Source: Herbaspirillum sp. Sphag64 (GTDB taxonomy: Bacteria > Pseudomonadota > Gammaproteobacteria > Burkholderiales > Burkholderiaceae_D). Taken from it: a DNA stretch of 64,000 nucleotides. The first letter of the stretch is position 1. Each line of letters opens with the position of its first letter. Below the pieces are notes generated by a model that saw nothing but the letters and a program-made list of their open reading frames with translations, did no database searches and was not told where the DNA came from. The position numbers and the translations under genes were made by a program. Shown in pieces: positions 47,590 to 56,341 of the stretch. The stretch is taken from the NCBI RefSeq assembly GCF_014192645.1, contig NZ_JACHYE010000007.1, forward strand, positions 150,952-214,951, given 5' to 3'.

Positions 47590-49005
47590 ATGTCTGCCAG
47601 TCAGTTGGCGTTGGATGTTGCCCCCGGTGTTACTCGTTTCTTGCATCAAATCTGGCATGCAGTTGGTGGCGATGCCTTGCCGCCAGAGGCGTTGCGTATC
47701 ACCGGCAGTGGTAGCTTGCCGTCTGCCTTTGCGGTCAGTGATCTGGCTGCCGCTACAGTCAGTGCTGCCGGATTGGCAGTGGCCGAGCTGTTACAGGTTG
47801 CCGGGGCGTCGTCCAAGGTGCCACTGGTGCAGGCAGATCGTCGATTGGCTTCGTACTGGTTTGCTACCTCACTGAGGCCGCAGGGTTGGCAGGTACCACC
47901 GGTATGGGATGCTGTGGCGGGCGATTATCAGACAGCGGATGGCTGGATCAGGCTGCATACCAATGCTATTCATCATCGTGATGCCGCATTGGCAGTGTTG
48001 CAGTGTGCCGTCGATCAGCAACAAGTGGCGCAAGCAGTGCGGACATGGCAGGGCGAGCAGCTGGAGTCTGCCATTGTGGCGCAGGGTGGATGTGCCGCAG
48101 TAATGCGGGATAACGTGCAGTGGCGTCAGCATCCTCAGGGTGCTGCAGTCACCACCGAACCGTTGCTGCATGTTGAGCGTGCAGTGGGTGCCCAGCCGTT
48201 GCCTGCACACTGGTGCATTGCTGCTTCACGACCTTTGCAGGGTGTGAAAGTGCTGGACCTGACAAGGGTATTAGCCGGGCCAACCGCGACCCGGTTTCTT
48301 GCAGGATTTGGTGCTGAAGTGCTACGCATTGATTCACCCACCTGGGACGAGCCAGGTGTGGTACCGGAAATGACGCTCGGCAAGCGATGCGCGCGGCTTG
48401 ATCTGCGTACCAGCGAGGGGCAGGCACGTCTGACGGCGCTGTTGGCGCAGGCCGATGTGCTGGTGCACGGCTATCGTGGCGATGCGCTGCCCGGGCTGGG
48501 TTTTGATGCGGTACAACGGCGCCGGATCAATCCGGGGCTAGTCGATGTCAGCCTGAATGCCTACGGCTGGACGGGGCCGTGGCAGAACCGGCGCGGCTTC
48601 GATAGCCTGGTGCAGATGAGCAGCGGGATCGCTCAAGCAGGCATGCTGCGGTTCGGTCGTGATCGGCCGATACCGTTGCCGGTGCAGGCGCTTGACTATG
48701 GTGCCGGTTATCTGCTGGCCATGGCGGCGGTGCGTGGCTTGACCGAGCGGTTGCGTACCGGTCAGGGTTCATGCTGGCGTACCTCGTTGGCGCGGGTGGC
48801 ACATTTGTTGGTGACGGGTTCCGGTACGCAGCATGATCAGGATGCGCCGTTGGCTTCTGAGACCGCGGCGGATTGTGCGCCGTCAATCGAGCAAACAAGC
48901 TGGGGAACAGCACAACGTCTGATCGCTCCGGTGCAGATCGGCGTCGCTGACATGCGCTGGCAGTATCCAGCTGGGCCACTGGGCGTGTCACCAGCCCAGT
49001 GGTAG
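47590..49005 (+). CDS. Family III (CaiB/BaiF) CoA-transferase, permuted arrangement
   Basis: A 471-residue protein. Typical CaiB enzymes begin with PLxGxxVLDLTRVLAGP; here that motif starts only at residue 215 and is followed to the end by the Rossmann part and the Asp helix (Asp369 in ALDYGAGYLL). The first 200 residues contain another Asp helix-like piece (Asp51, VSDLAAATVSAAGLAV) and a stretch (residues 112-195, TADGWIRLHTNAIHHR) that looks like the C-terminal part of CaiB. The order therefore seems circularly permuted. GAGGAGCC precedes the ATG at 47590. It is divergent from the HTH-citrate synthase. Confidence 0.8.
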   Translation: MSASQLALDVAPGVTRFLHQIWHAVGGDALPPEALRITGSGSLPSAFAVSDLAAATVSAAGLAVAELLQVAGASSKVPLVQADRRLASYWFATSLRPQGWQVPPVWDAVAGDYQTADGWIRLHTNAIHHRDAALAVLQCAVDQQQVAQAVRTWQGEQLESAIVAQGGCAAVMRDNVQWRQHPQGAAVTTEPLLHVERAVGAQPLPAHWCIAASRPLQGVKVLDLTRVLAGPTATRFLAGFGAEVLRIDSPTWDEPGVVPEMTLGKRCARLDLRTSEGQARLTALLAQADVLVHGYRGDALPGLGFDAVQRRRINPGLVDVSLNAYGWTGPWQNRRGFDSLVQMSSGIAQAGMLRFGRDRPIPLPVQALDYGAGYLLAMAAVRGLTERLRTGQGSCWRTSLARVAHLLVTGSGTQHDQDAPLASETAADCAPSIEQTSWGTAQRLIAPVQIGVADMRWQYPAGPLGVSPAQW

Positions 49006-49026
49006 GCAACATGGCAATTGCACACC

Positions 49027-51324
49027 TCAGGAGCGCACTAGCCGCAGACCGTTGAAGACTACGATCAGGCTGGTACCCATATCGGCAAAGACGGCCATCC
49101 ACAGCGAGCTTTCGCCGGTTAGCGCCAGACCGAGGAAGAGCGCTTTGATACCCAGTGCAATGGCAATATTTTGTACCAGGACACGATGGTTTTTTTTGCT
49201 GAGGTCGATGAAGTCGCCTATCTTGCGTAAGTCATCATCCATGAGTGCGACGTCGGCAGTTTCCAGCGCGGTATCGCTGCCGGCGGCACCCATGGCAAAG
49301 CCAATCTGGGCGCGCGCCAGTGCGGGCGCATCATTGATGCCATCGCCCACCATGCCGACGGTACCGTATCTGCCGCTTAGTTCGGTGATCGCCTTGAGTT
49401 TATCGTCAGGCAGCTGATCGCCGCGTGCATCGGTGATGCCGACGCTGCTGGCGATGGCGCGCACTGTGTGGGCGTTGTCACCGCTGAGCATGGTGACCTT
49501 CACGCCGAGTGCGTGCAAGCGGGTGATCGCTTCGGCGCTGCTGTCGCGTACCGTGTCGGCGACGGCCAGCAACAGGAGCGCTTTTCCATCACGGCAAAAG
49601 ACGACGGTTGTCTTGCCTTGCTGCTCCAAGGTCAGCAGGCGTGCTTCGAGTGCTTCGCTGCACATGCCTAAATCATGCACCAGCCGGTGATTGCCCAGAT
49701 ACAGCGCGTGCTTGCCGCCATCGGCTTGGAGGCCGAGGCCGCTGAGTGCCTGGAACTGCGCCACGGCTGGCAATGCGTTGATGTCGCCGGTGCTGCGCCA
49801 GTAGGCGCTGATGGCGGCGGAGACCGGGTGGTCGGAAGATTGTGCCAGCGCGGCTGCTTCACGCAGCAAGGTGCTCACGGCAGCGGTATCTGTTGATGCT
49901 GCATCCAGTGCCAGCACATCCGTGACGACGGGTGTGCCATGGGTAATCGTTCCGGTCTTGTCCAGTGCCAATGCCTTGAGCTTGCGTCCTTGTTCCAGAT
50001 AGACGCCGCCCTTGATCAGAATACCGCGTCGCGCTGCTGCTGCCAGACCGCTAACAATGGTGATCGGAGTGGAAATGACCAACGCGCAGGGGCAGGCAAT
50101 TACCAGTAACACCAGCGCCTTGTAAAACCAGGGATAGAAGGCGGCATTGAGTAGCAGTGGTGGAATCAACGCGACCAGCACGGCGACGCCAACAACGGTG
50201 GGGATATAGTAGCGGGCGAACTGATCGACAAAGCGCTGAGTTGGTGCGCGCTGGCCTTGGGCCTGCTGCACGCTTTTGACGATTCGCGCCAGCGTCGATT
50301 CGCTCTGTTTGCTGGTGACGCGGTAGTCGAAGGCGCTGTTGCCGTTGATGGTGCCGGCGAATACGCTTGCGCCCGGTGCTTTGCTGACGGGCATGCTCTC
50401 GCCGGTAATCGGGGCTTGATTAATGGCGGGTTCGCCCTGGGTGACGATGCCATCAAGCGGAATACGTTCACCCGGTTTGACACGCACGCTGGTGCCGGGC
50501 TCGACCAGTCTGGCTGGTACCGTGACCCAGAAATCGTCTTGCAGCACAGTGGCTTGATCGGGTGACATCGCCATCAGCGCGGCAATGGCATGGCGGGCGC
50601 GATCCAGTGAGAGCGATTCGATCATTTCAGCCAGCGTGAACAGCACAATCACGACGGCGGCTTCTGGCCATTGACCAATGATGGCGGCACCGATCACGGC
50701 CAGCGACATCAGGAAGTTCATGTTCAGGGAGCGATGGCGCAGGGCGATCCAGCCCTTTTTAAGGGTATCGATGCCACCAGTCATGATAGCCAGCAGCGCC
50801 AGTCCAATAACGCCAATGGACGCATCGGCCCCACCAAACCAGGCATACAGTTCAGCACCTAGTGCAGCGATGGCGGCAAAGCCGACTAGCAGCCATTTAT
50901 GGCGGGGAATCCCGTAGGAGATGCTGGTGGCGGCATCGTTGTCTACCGCGGTGGAAAGCGAGTCGAGCTTGACCTTGGCTTGCATGTCGAGCGCATTGAG
51001 CGAATCGATGATCGGTTCGACCGACGCCAGACGGTGTTGCACGGTCAGTTCACGCTGGATCAGGTTGAACTGCATCGCAGCGATACCGGTCATCTTGCCG
51101 AGACGTTCCCGGATCAGCTTTTCTTCGGTCGGACAATCCATTTTCTGGATCAAAAACACCGCCTCGGCGGCATCGGCCAGACCGGCAGATTTACTGTTCA
51201 GTTTGGCATCGTGGCTGGCATGGTCATGGTGGGCGTGCTCATGATCGTGCTTGTGATCATGCTTTTGGTCATGCTTGTGACCATGGTCATGATCGTGGTG
51301 ATCGTGTTGACAACAATTCGACAT
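49027..51324 (-). CDS. cadA: Zn/Cd/Pb-exporting P1B-type ATPase CadA
   Basis: Inner-membrane metal pump of 765 residues. A His/Asp-rich N-terminus (16 His in the first 40 residues, plus CC at 4-5) and a metal-binding domain with KMDCPTEE precede the membrane part. The core shows the transport site ACPCALVIST, the phosphorylation motif DKTGTITHG, SDHPVSAAI and [10 protein letters not shown]. These fit the Zn/Cd/Pb subgroup. It is divergent from a CadR/PbrR regulator with a perfect-type operator between. Which of the three metals is preferred cannot be told. Confidence 0.93.
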   Translation of the reverse strand: MSNCCQHDHHDHDHGHKHDQKHDHKHDHEHAHHDHASHDAKLNSKSAGLADAAEAVFLIQKMDCPTEEKLIRERLGKMTGIAAMQFNLIQRELTVQHRLASVEPIIDSLNALDMQAKVKLDSLSTAVDNDAATSISYGIPRHKWLLVGFAAIAALGAELYAWFGGADASIGVIGLALLAIMTGGIDTLKKGWIALRHRSLNMNFLMSLAVIGAAIIGQWPEAAVVIVLFTLAEMIESLSLDRARHAIAALMAMSPDQATVLQDDFWVTVPARLVEPGTSVRVKPGERIPLDGIVTQGEPAINQAPITGESMPVSKAPGASVFAGTINGNSAFDYRVTSKQSESTLARIVKSVQQAQGQRAPTQRFVDQFARYYIPTVVGVAVLVALIPPLLLNAAFYPWFYKALVLLVIACPCALVISTPITIVSGLAAAARRGILIKGGVYLEQGRKLKALALDKTGTITHGTPVVTDVLALDAASTDTAAVSTLLREAAALAQSSDHPVSAAISAYWRSTGDINALPAVAQFQALSGLGLQADGGKHALYLGNHRLVHDLGMCSEALEARLLTLEQQGKTTVVFCRDGKALLLLAVADTVRDSSAEAITRLHALGVKVTMLSGDNAHTVRAIASSVGITDARGDQLPDDKLKAITELSGRYGTVGMVGDGINDAPALARAQIGFAMGAAGSDTALETADVALMDDDLRKIGDFIDLSKKNHRVLVQNIAIALGIKALFLGLALTGESSLWMAVFADMGTSLIVVFNGLRLVRS

Positions 51325-51368
51325 GCAGACTCCTCAGACGCAATAGTAGTGGTTGAGGTATATTAAAA

Positions 51369-51389
51369 ACCCTGTAGCAACTATAGGGT
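51369..51389. promoter_or_regulatory. CadR/PbrR operator in the cadA promoter
   Basis: Arms ACCCTGTAG and CTATAGGGT around a CAA centre, one mismatch in the dyad. On the cadA strand it sits between TTGACC and a TTTAAT/TTAATA -10 with an elongated 19-20-base spacer, the hallmark of MerR-type activation. It matches the known CadR/PbrR box. Confidence 0.88.
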
Positions 51390-51447
51390 CAAGCGTTTCT
51401 TGGCGCGGGTTCTTAGTTGTTGTCAGCTTGATATCAGGAGAATGAAA

Positions 51448-51900
51448 ATGGATAACTTGAAGATTGGTGAACTGGCATCGCGTACCGATTGCCCGGTCGA
51501 GACCATTCGCTATTACGAGCGCGAGGCCTTGTTGCCTGCGCCTACCCGATCCAGTGGCAATTATCGGTTGTATGGCGAGGTGCATATTGAACGTCTGCAG
51601 TTCATCCGTCATTGTCGTTCGCTGGATATGACGCTCGATGAAGTGCGCAGCCTGTTGCAATTCCGGGATGCGCCGCTGGACAATTGCGGCGAGGTCAATG
51701 CCTTACTGGATAAGCACATTGGTCATGTAGCCCAGCGTATTGCTGAACTCAAGAAGTTGCAGACCCAGCTCAAGCATTTGCGCGCGCAGTGTGACAGTGC
51801 ACAGGCCACCAAGGATTGCGGCATTTTGCAGGGGCTGGCCAGCCTGAGTGATGATTGCAAACCGGTCAATTTGGGGAGCCACGGCAGCGGTTGTCATTAA
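51448..51900 (+). CDS. cadR: Cd(II)/Pb(II)-responsive MerR regulator CadR/PbrR
   Basis: A 150-residue MerR-family activator. The winged helix (IGELASRTDCPVETIRYYERE) is followed by a dimerisation helix and the metal-site cysteines Cys80, Cys115 and Cys124, the triad of CadR/PbrR. A Cys- and His-containing tail (SHGSGCH) may add a metal site. ATGs at 51442 and 51448 exist; the second has proper spacing from CAGGAG. It is divergent from cadA and faces the operator above. Confidence 0.92.
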   Translation: MDNLKIGELASRTDCPVETIRYYEREALLPAPTRSSGNYRLYGEVHIERLQFIRHCRSLDMTLDEVRSLLQFRDAPLDNCGEVNALLDKHIGHVAQRIAELKKLQTQLKHLRAQCDSAQATKDCGILQGLASLSDDCKPVNLGSHGSGCH

Positions 51901-51963
51901 CGGTAGGTTGAACTAAAACGCGCGATCTTCTTCTTATGTGTTCTTAAATGCTTGGAGGATGTC

Positions 51964-52323
51964 GTGATCAAGAAGTTTTTCGTGGTTTTTGTAGTATTTT
52001 TTCTGGGATCTTGGGCAAGCATGGTGTTTGCACAATATATTGGGCCTACGCATCAGACAACAGTACAGACGGTGGTGATGGCGAGCGGCGCAGGCGACGA
52101 TGTCGGCGTTGTACTGGAGGGCACTCTGGTGACCAAGTTGCGTGACGAGCATTATCGCTTTCGCGATCAGACAGGCGAAATCGAGGTCGAGATTGACAAC
52201 CATGTCTTCCCCGACACGCCGATCAACGAGCATACCGTGGTGCGACTGCACGGCAAGGTAGACAAGGATTTTGCCCGCACCGCGACGGTCGAGGTGAAGC
52301 AGCTCGAAGTGCTGACGCCCTGA
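51964..52323 (+). CDS. YgiW/YdeI-type BOF family periplasmic protein
   Basis: A 119-residue exported protein of the bacterial OB-fold (BOF) family, members of which are stress-tolerance proteins. A signal peptide covers residues 1-23 (VVFVVFFLGSWASMVFA-Q), then the OB core VVLEGTLVTKLRDEHYRFRDQTGEIEVEID. The GTG at 51964 is preferred, with GGAGG just upstream. It follows cadR by 63 bases on the same strand and may be co-expressed in metal stress, but that is only inferred. Confidence 0.88.
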   Translation: MIKKFFVVFVVFFLGSWASMVFAQYIGPTHQTTVQTVVMASGAGDDVGVVLEGTLVTKLRDEHYRFRDQTGEIEVEIDNHVFPDTPINEHTVVRLHGKVDKDFARTATVEVKQLEVLTP

Positions 52324-52496
52324 AGCTTTTATGCTTTATCAACTCGAGCTATCCTAGGTTGGTTTGGTCCGCAAAAATCAGGCAGGTCACGTCAACCCTT
52401 GTGGGCTATTTGATCTCGATATGAGTTAACGACTTTCTATCGATGCCGATTTTGCGCTGGCAGAGTAGCGCACGACAATATTTCTATTTAATCCTC

Positions 52497-53099
52497 ATGA
52501 AAATCTCCTCTAATCCAAACCAGCTTTCGATGGTCTCAAGTAGTTCGTCACGGCCATCGACAGATTTGGGGAAAAAGATCCTAGGCGCTAAATCTACTAC
52601 TCTTAGGCAATCAAATAAAAAATTGACAGAATGTCAACTTAAAGCTAAAGCCAGACTGAAGCAAAGTAAAACCGAATGGAGGAAGGGGGGAGAAGGGCAA
52701 AAAGCCTTAGACGCAGGTTATAAAAATAACGATGGCACCCCTGATGTGAAGGCTTTTAAAAGGCGTATACCAGAAAAGTCAGCCATTAACGCTGGGTATA
52801 CATACGACGATGGCACCGCTGATTTGCCGGCTTATAACAAGTATATAGCACAACAGTCAGCCATTAACGCTGGGCATACACACGTCAATGGCACCGCTGA
52901 TTTGCCGGCTTATAACAAATATAGGGCAGAAAAGAAAGCCCGTAACGCTGGGTATACAAACGACGATGGCACCGGTGATCCGCGGGCTTATTACAGACAT
53001 TGGGCAGAAAAAGCCCGTAACGCTAATTATAAAAACGACGATAGCACCGATGATGTCACGGCCTGTAACAGACGCATAGCGGAACAGAAAGATATTTAG
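52497..53099 (+). CDS. Orphan 26-residue repeat protein, apparently truncated
   Basis: An unrecognised protein of about 200 residues. The first 75 residues are Ser- and Lys-rich (MVSSSSSRPSTDLGKKIL). Then follow five tandem units of 25-26 residues with consensus NAGYxxDDGTxDxxAYxxxxAE. Base composition is visibly more AT-rich than the neighbours. The start is uncertain: ATGs at 52443, 52497 and 52530, none with a clear ribosome-binding site. Repeat-like sequence continues in frame beyond the stop to 53195, interrupted by two stops. It sits between metal-resistance genes on AT-rich DNA and may be horizontally acquired. A secreted or effector role is speculation. Confidence 0.55.
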   Translation: MKISSNPNQLSMVSSSSSRPSTDLGKKILGAKSTTLRQSNKKLTECQLKAKARLKQSKTEWRKGGEGQKALDAGYKNNDGTPDVKAFKRRIPEKSAINAGYTYDDGTADLPAYNKYIAQQSAINAGHTHVNGTADLPAYNKYRAEKKARNAGYTNDDGTGDPRAYYRHWAEKARNANYKNDDSTDDVTACNRRIAEQKDI

Positions 53100-53195
53100 T
53101 TAGCAGAATAGTCAGTCATTTACGCTGGTTATAAAAACGAAGATGGCACCGTTAATGTGACAGTGTATAAAAGGCTAATTGGATTTGCCTTTTAA
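52713..53195 (+). repeat. Tandem 78-bp coding repeats
   Basis: Units beginning GCTGGGTAT or similar start at 52713, 52791, 52869, 52947 and 53022 (spacing 78, 78, 78, 75). A sixth is at 53124 after 102 bases. Units 2 and 3 share long identical blocks (GATTTGCCGGCTTATAACAA). The sixth lies beyond stop codons at 53097 and 53109, in the same frame, and ends at 53195. Spacing in multiples of three shows it is coding, not CRISPR. Confidence 0.85.
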
Positions 53196-53212
53196 GCTCT
53201 GACGCAGATGGC

Positions 53213-53629
53213 TTAGCTGCTTGCGCAACACGATGGTTGACCGCCCAGCGCATCCAGAATTGGGCAATCCGGTCGGCCATCGCCATGACAATGCTGGACT
53301 AATTGCTCCAGTGTTGACCTCATCGTTTGTAATTCATGGATTTTGGCATCCAGTTCCGCAATGTGACTATTGGCCAGTTGTTTCACCTTGGAGCTACTGC
53401 GTGACTGATCCAGCCATAACCCCATCAGATCCCCGGTCTGCTGCATCGAAAAGCCAAGGGTGCGGCATTGCCGGATAAAGCGCAGCAGATGGACTTCACG
53501 CTCGCTGTAGCGCCGATAGCCAGCCTCGGTTCTGGCGACTTTGGGCATGAGCCCAATCTCTTCGTAATGACGAATCATCTTGGCTGAGACGCCAGAGGCC
53601 TGCGCTGCTTCACCGATATTCATATTCAT
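53213..53629 (-). CDS. cueR: Cu(I)-responsive MerR regulator CueR
   Basis: A 138-residue MerR-family activator that senses copper(I). The winged helix is at residues 4-40 ([20 protein letters not shown]), and the metal-binding loop has Cys114 and Cys122 ([14 protein letters not shown]), the CueR pattern; a further CC ends the protein. Its ATG overlaps the copA stop by 4 bases, so copA and cueR form one operon in which copper induces its own regulator. Two CueR boxes lie upstream of copA and copZ. Confidence 0.94.
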   Translation of the reverse strand: MNMNIGEAAQASGVSAKMIRHYEEIGLMPKVARTEAGYRRYSEREVHLLRFIRQCRTLGFSMQQTGDLMGLWLDQSRSSSKVKQLANSHIAELDAKIHELQTMRSTLEQLVQHCHGDGRPDCPILDALGGQPSCCASS

Positions 53630-55920
53630 TGTGCGACTCCGCGTTTGACAATGGCATCACTGGCAGGCTGCGGTTTCCAGCGCTTGAGCAACAGAGCATT
53701 ACTCACCACCGACACGCTGGAGAATGCCATGGCCGCCGCTGCGATCATCGGGTTGAGCAACCCGCAGGCTGCCAGCGGAATGCCGATCAGGTTGTAGATC
53801 AAGGCCCAGAACAGATTTTCCTGGATTTTGCGGTAGGTGCGCCGGGAGATGTCGATCGCGTCTGCCACCATTGCCGGGTCACTACGCATGAGCGTGATGC
53901 CGGCGGTTTGCATGGCGACATCGGTACCGCTGGCCATGGCAATGCCAACATCCGCAGCAGCCAGGGCAGGGGCGTCGTTAATGCCGTCGCCGACCATCGC
54001 TACCAGCGTGCGTGTATTGCTTTGCCCGCTCACTGCAGAGGACTGGATTGCCAGAATTGCCGTCGCTTTGTCGGCTGGCAGGATATTGGCGCGAAAGTGA
54101 TCAATGCCAAGTTGGGCAGCGACATGCTGCGCAGCGCCCTGATTGTCACCACTGAGCATGACGCAGCGCAGTTGCATCGCATGCAGGCGCGAGATTGCGT
54201 CAGCGGCACTGGCCTTGATGGTGTCACCAAAGGCCAGTACGCCGCGTAGTTGCCCATCTTGTACCAGCCAGGAGACGCTGTTGCCTTCCTGTTCCAGCCT
54301 TATCGCAAGGCTGCTCAGGGATGGCTGTGCGGCCAGTTGCTCGGAGAGGCCGAGTTCCTGCAGCCAGCGACGGTTGCCCAGCTGGATGCGATGGTTTTGT
54401 ACCGTAGCCTGCACGCCGCGACCTGGTAGTGCCAGTTGCTCGCTGCTAGGGAGCGTTGTCAATCCACGTTGGTGGCTGGCCTGCATCACAGCCTGTGCCA
54501 GAGGATGGGTGCTGTGCGCTTGTACTGAGGCGGCGAGCGTCAATAAATTACTGGTGTCATTCTCGTCACTATTTTCACCTCGCACAGCTTCACAGGCGAC
54601 CAGAACCGGTTTGCCATTGGTGAGCGTACCCGTCTTGTCAAAGGCAATTACCTGCAGTCGATGTGCCATTTCCAGCGCGATGGCATCTTTGATCAAAATC
54701 CCATGCCGTGCAGCCACGCCGGTACCGACCATGATTGCAGTCGGTGTAGCAAGTCCGAGCGCGCAAGGGCAGGCGATCACCAGCACAGCGACTGCATGCA
54801 TGATTGCCGCTTCCCAGTCATGGCTGTATAAGCCATTGAACAGTAAAGTGATAACTGACAGTAACAGCACCGTTGGTACAAATATCGCGCTGACCCGATC
54901 TACCAGATGCTGAATAGGTGCTTTGGCACCCTGCGCGTGTTCGACCATATCGATGATGCGGGCCAGCATGGTGTCGTGACCGACTGCGGTGGTCTCGACC
55001 AGCAGCAATCCGGCGCCATTGATAGCACCGCCGATGACGCGTTCGCCGGCTTGTCGTTGTATTGGCAGACTCTCGCCGGTTAGCAGCGATTCGTCGAGCT
55101 GGCTGAGACCTTCGCGGATAATGCCGTCAACGGCGACCCGTTCACCCGGACGCACGATGATCAGGTCGCCGCAGCGGATCGCAGTCAGTGGCACTACACT
55201 GTCCACCCCATCGCGACGTACCAGTGCAGTGTCCGGACGGAGTGCCTTGAGCGCGGCGATGGCATCGGTCGTTTGTCGTTTGGCGCGTGCTTCCAGCCAT
55301 TTACCCAATAGCACCAGCGTAATAATGGTGGCAGCTGCCTCAAAATAGAGGTGTGGCGCACCAGCACTGCCATGTTCCGGCATCAACCATTGATACAGTG
55401 ACAAACCATAAGCGGCGCTGCTACCAAGCGCCACCAGCAAGTCCATGTTGCCGCTGCCAACTTTGGCAGCGTGCCAGCCAGCACGATAAAAGCGCGCACC
55501 CAGCCAGAATTGCACTGGCGTCGCTAACAGCCATTGCCACACAGGTGATAGTTGCCATTCAAATCCAATGGCCATCAATAGCATCGGCAGCAATAAAGGC
55601 ACGGACAGCGCGCTGGCCAGTGCGACAGACCACCAAGCGGGTAACGCTGGCGCCGTCGGCGTCGTGATTGTCTCGACATTTGGGTTGGCGTCACTGGCGG
55701 TGTACCCCGCACGCTCGACGGCGGCGATCAGGGCCGCTTGTTCAACTGAGCCATCGGCAAGGATGCTGGCCTTTTCATTCGCCAGATTGACATTGACCTG
55801 CTGTACGCCGGCAACTTTGGCGAGCGCCTTTTCGACTCGACCGGCGCAGGAGGCGCAAGTCATGCCACTCACCAGAAGTGCGAATTCCTTTGGAGTGGCT
55901 AAGGTAGAGGTGGTGGTCAT
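53626..55920 (-). CDS. copA: Copper-exporting P1B-type ATPase CopA
   Basis: Inner-membrane Cu(I) pump of 764 residues. One N-terminal metal-binding domain ([16 protein letters not shown]) is followed by the transport motif [11 protein letters not shown], phosphorylation site [25 protein letters not shown] and [16 protein letters not shown]. It exports copper to the periplasm. It is transcribed with cueR and is divergent from the copper chaperone copZ. The ATG at 55920 lacks a strong ribosome-binding site. Confidence 0.96.
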   Translation of the reverse strand: MTTTSTLATPKEFALLVSGMTCASCAGRVEKALAKVAGVQQVNVNLANEKASILADGSVEQAALIAAVERAGYTASDANPNVETITTPTAPALPAWWSVALASALSVPLLLPMLLMAIGFEWQLSPVWQWLLATPVQFWLGARFYRAGWHAAKVGSGNMDLLVALGSSAAYGLSLYQWLMPEHGSAGAPHLYFEAAATIITLVLLGKWLEARAKRQTTDAIAALKALRPDTALVRRDGVDSVVPLTAIRCGDLIIVRPGERVAVDGIIREGLSQLDESLLTGESLPIQRQAGERVIGGAINGAGLLLVETTAVGHDTMLARIIDMVEHAQGAKAPIQHLVDRVSAIFVPTVLLLSVITLLFNGLYSHDWEAAIMHAVAVLVIACPCALGLATPTAIMVGTGVAARHGILIKDAIALEMAHRLQVIAFDKTGTLTNGKPVLVACEAVRGENSDENDTSNLLTLAASVQAHSTHPLAQAVMQASHQRGLTTLPSSEQLALPGRGVQATVQNHRIQLGNRRWLQELGLSEQLAAQPSLSSLAIRLEQEGNSVSWLVQDGQLRGVLAFGDTIKASAADAISRLHAMQLRCVMLSGDNQGAAQHVAAQLGIDHFRANILPADKATAILAIQSSAVSGQSNTRTLVAMVGDGINDAPALAAADVGIAMASGTDVAMQTAGITLMRSDPAMVADAIDISRRTYRKIQENLFWALIYNLIGIPLAACGLLNPMIAAAAMAFSSVSVVSNALLLKRWKPQPASDAIVKRGVAQ

Positions 55921-55966
55921 GATCTGCGTGAAAGAGTGGAGAAAGGTGATACATGTTGAGCATCAG

Positions 55967-55985
55967 CCTTCCCACCATGGTAAGG
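55967..55985. promoter_or_regulatory. CueR box of the copA promoter
   Basis: CCTTCCCACCATGGTAAGG is an imperfect dyad around CCATGG. On the copA strand it is preceded by TTGACC with a spacer of about 19 bases, the MerR-type layout. It is less symmetrical than the copZ box. Confidence 0.75.
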
Positions 55986-56014
55986 TCAAGCAGCATTTTG
56001 ACAGAAGTGGCTTG

Positions 56015-56035
56015 ACCTTGCCACGGTGGCAAGGT
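56015..56035. promoter_or_regulatory. CueR box of the copZ promoter
   Basis: Perfect dyad with arms ACCTTGCCAC and GTGGCAAGGT around one central base. TTGACC overlaps its left edge and TAAGCT follows 19 bases later, the MerR-type spacing, toward copZ. Confidence 0.88.
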
Positions 56036-56115
56036 TTAAGCTCTCTCTTGTCGTGAAGTCAGATCACATCAAGACACATCAAAACACATCAAATCCGAAA
56101 AAAGGAAAATAAGCC

Positions 56116-56316
56116 ATGCCAATATTCAAGGTTGAGGACATGAGTTGCGGTCACTGCGCCGCCGCAATTACGCGCGCTGTCAAGGATGCCGATGGCGATG
56201 CAGGCGTTGAGATTCAGATCGATGAGAAGCGCGTCAGCATCAGCAGCACGTTATCCGCAGATGCGTTGGCGGACGCCATCAAAGAGGCTGGTTATACCCC
56301 GGTCATCGCATCCTGA
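56116..56316 (+). CDS. copZ: Copper chaperone CopZ
   Basis: A 66-residue single HMA domain that carries Cu(I) in the cytoplasm to CopA. The metal motif MSCGHC has Cys11 and Cys14. The predicted ferredoxin-like fold is complete. It is divergent from copA and under its own CueR box. It is convergent with the VWA gene, 25 bases downstream. Confidence 0.93.
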   Translation: MPIFKVEDMSCGHCAAAITRAVKDADGDAGVEIQIDEKRVSISSTLSADALADAIKEAGYTPVIAS

Positions 56317-56341
56317 CAGGTTTCGATCTGATCGTTACCGA

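Noticed and set aside
51225..51325. Minisatellite or noncoding repeat near cadA
   Set aside because: It is the coding tract for the His/Asp-rich N-terminus of CadA.
52713..53195. CRISPR-like array
   Set aside because: Units are spaced 78/75/102 bases, all multiples of three, without constant direct repeats and variable spacers; they are coding repeats.
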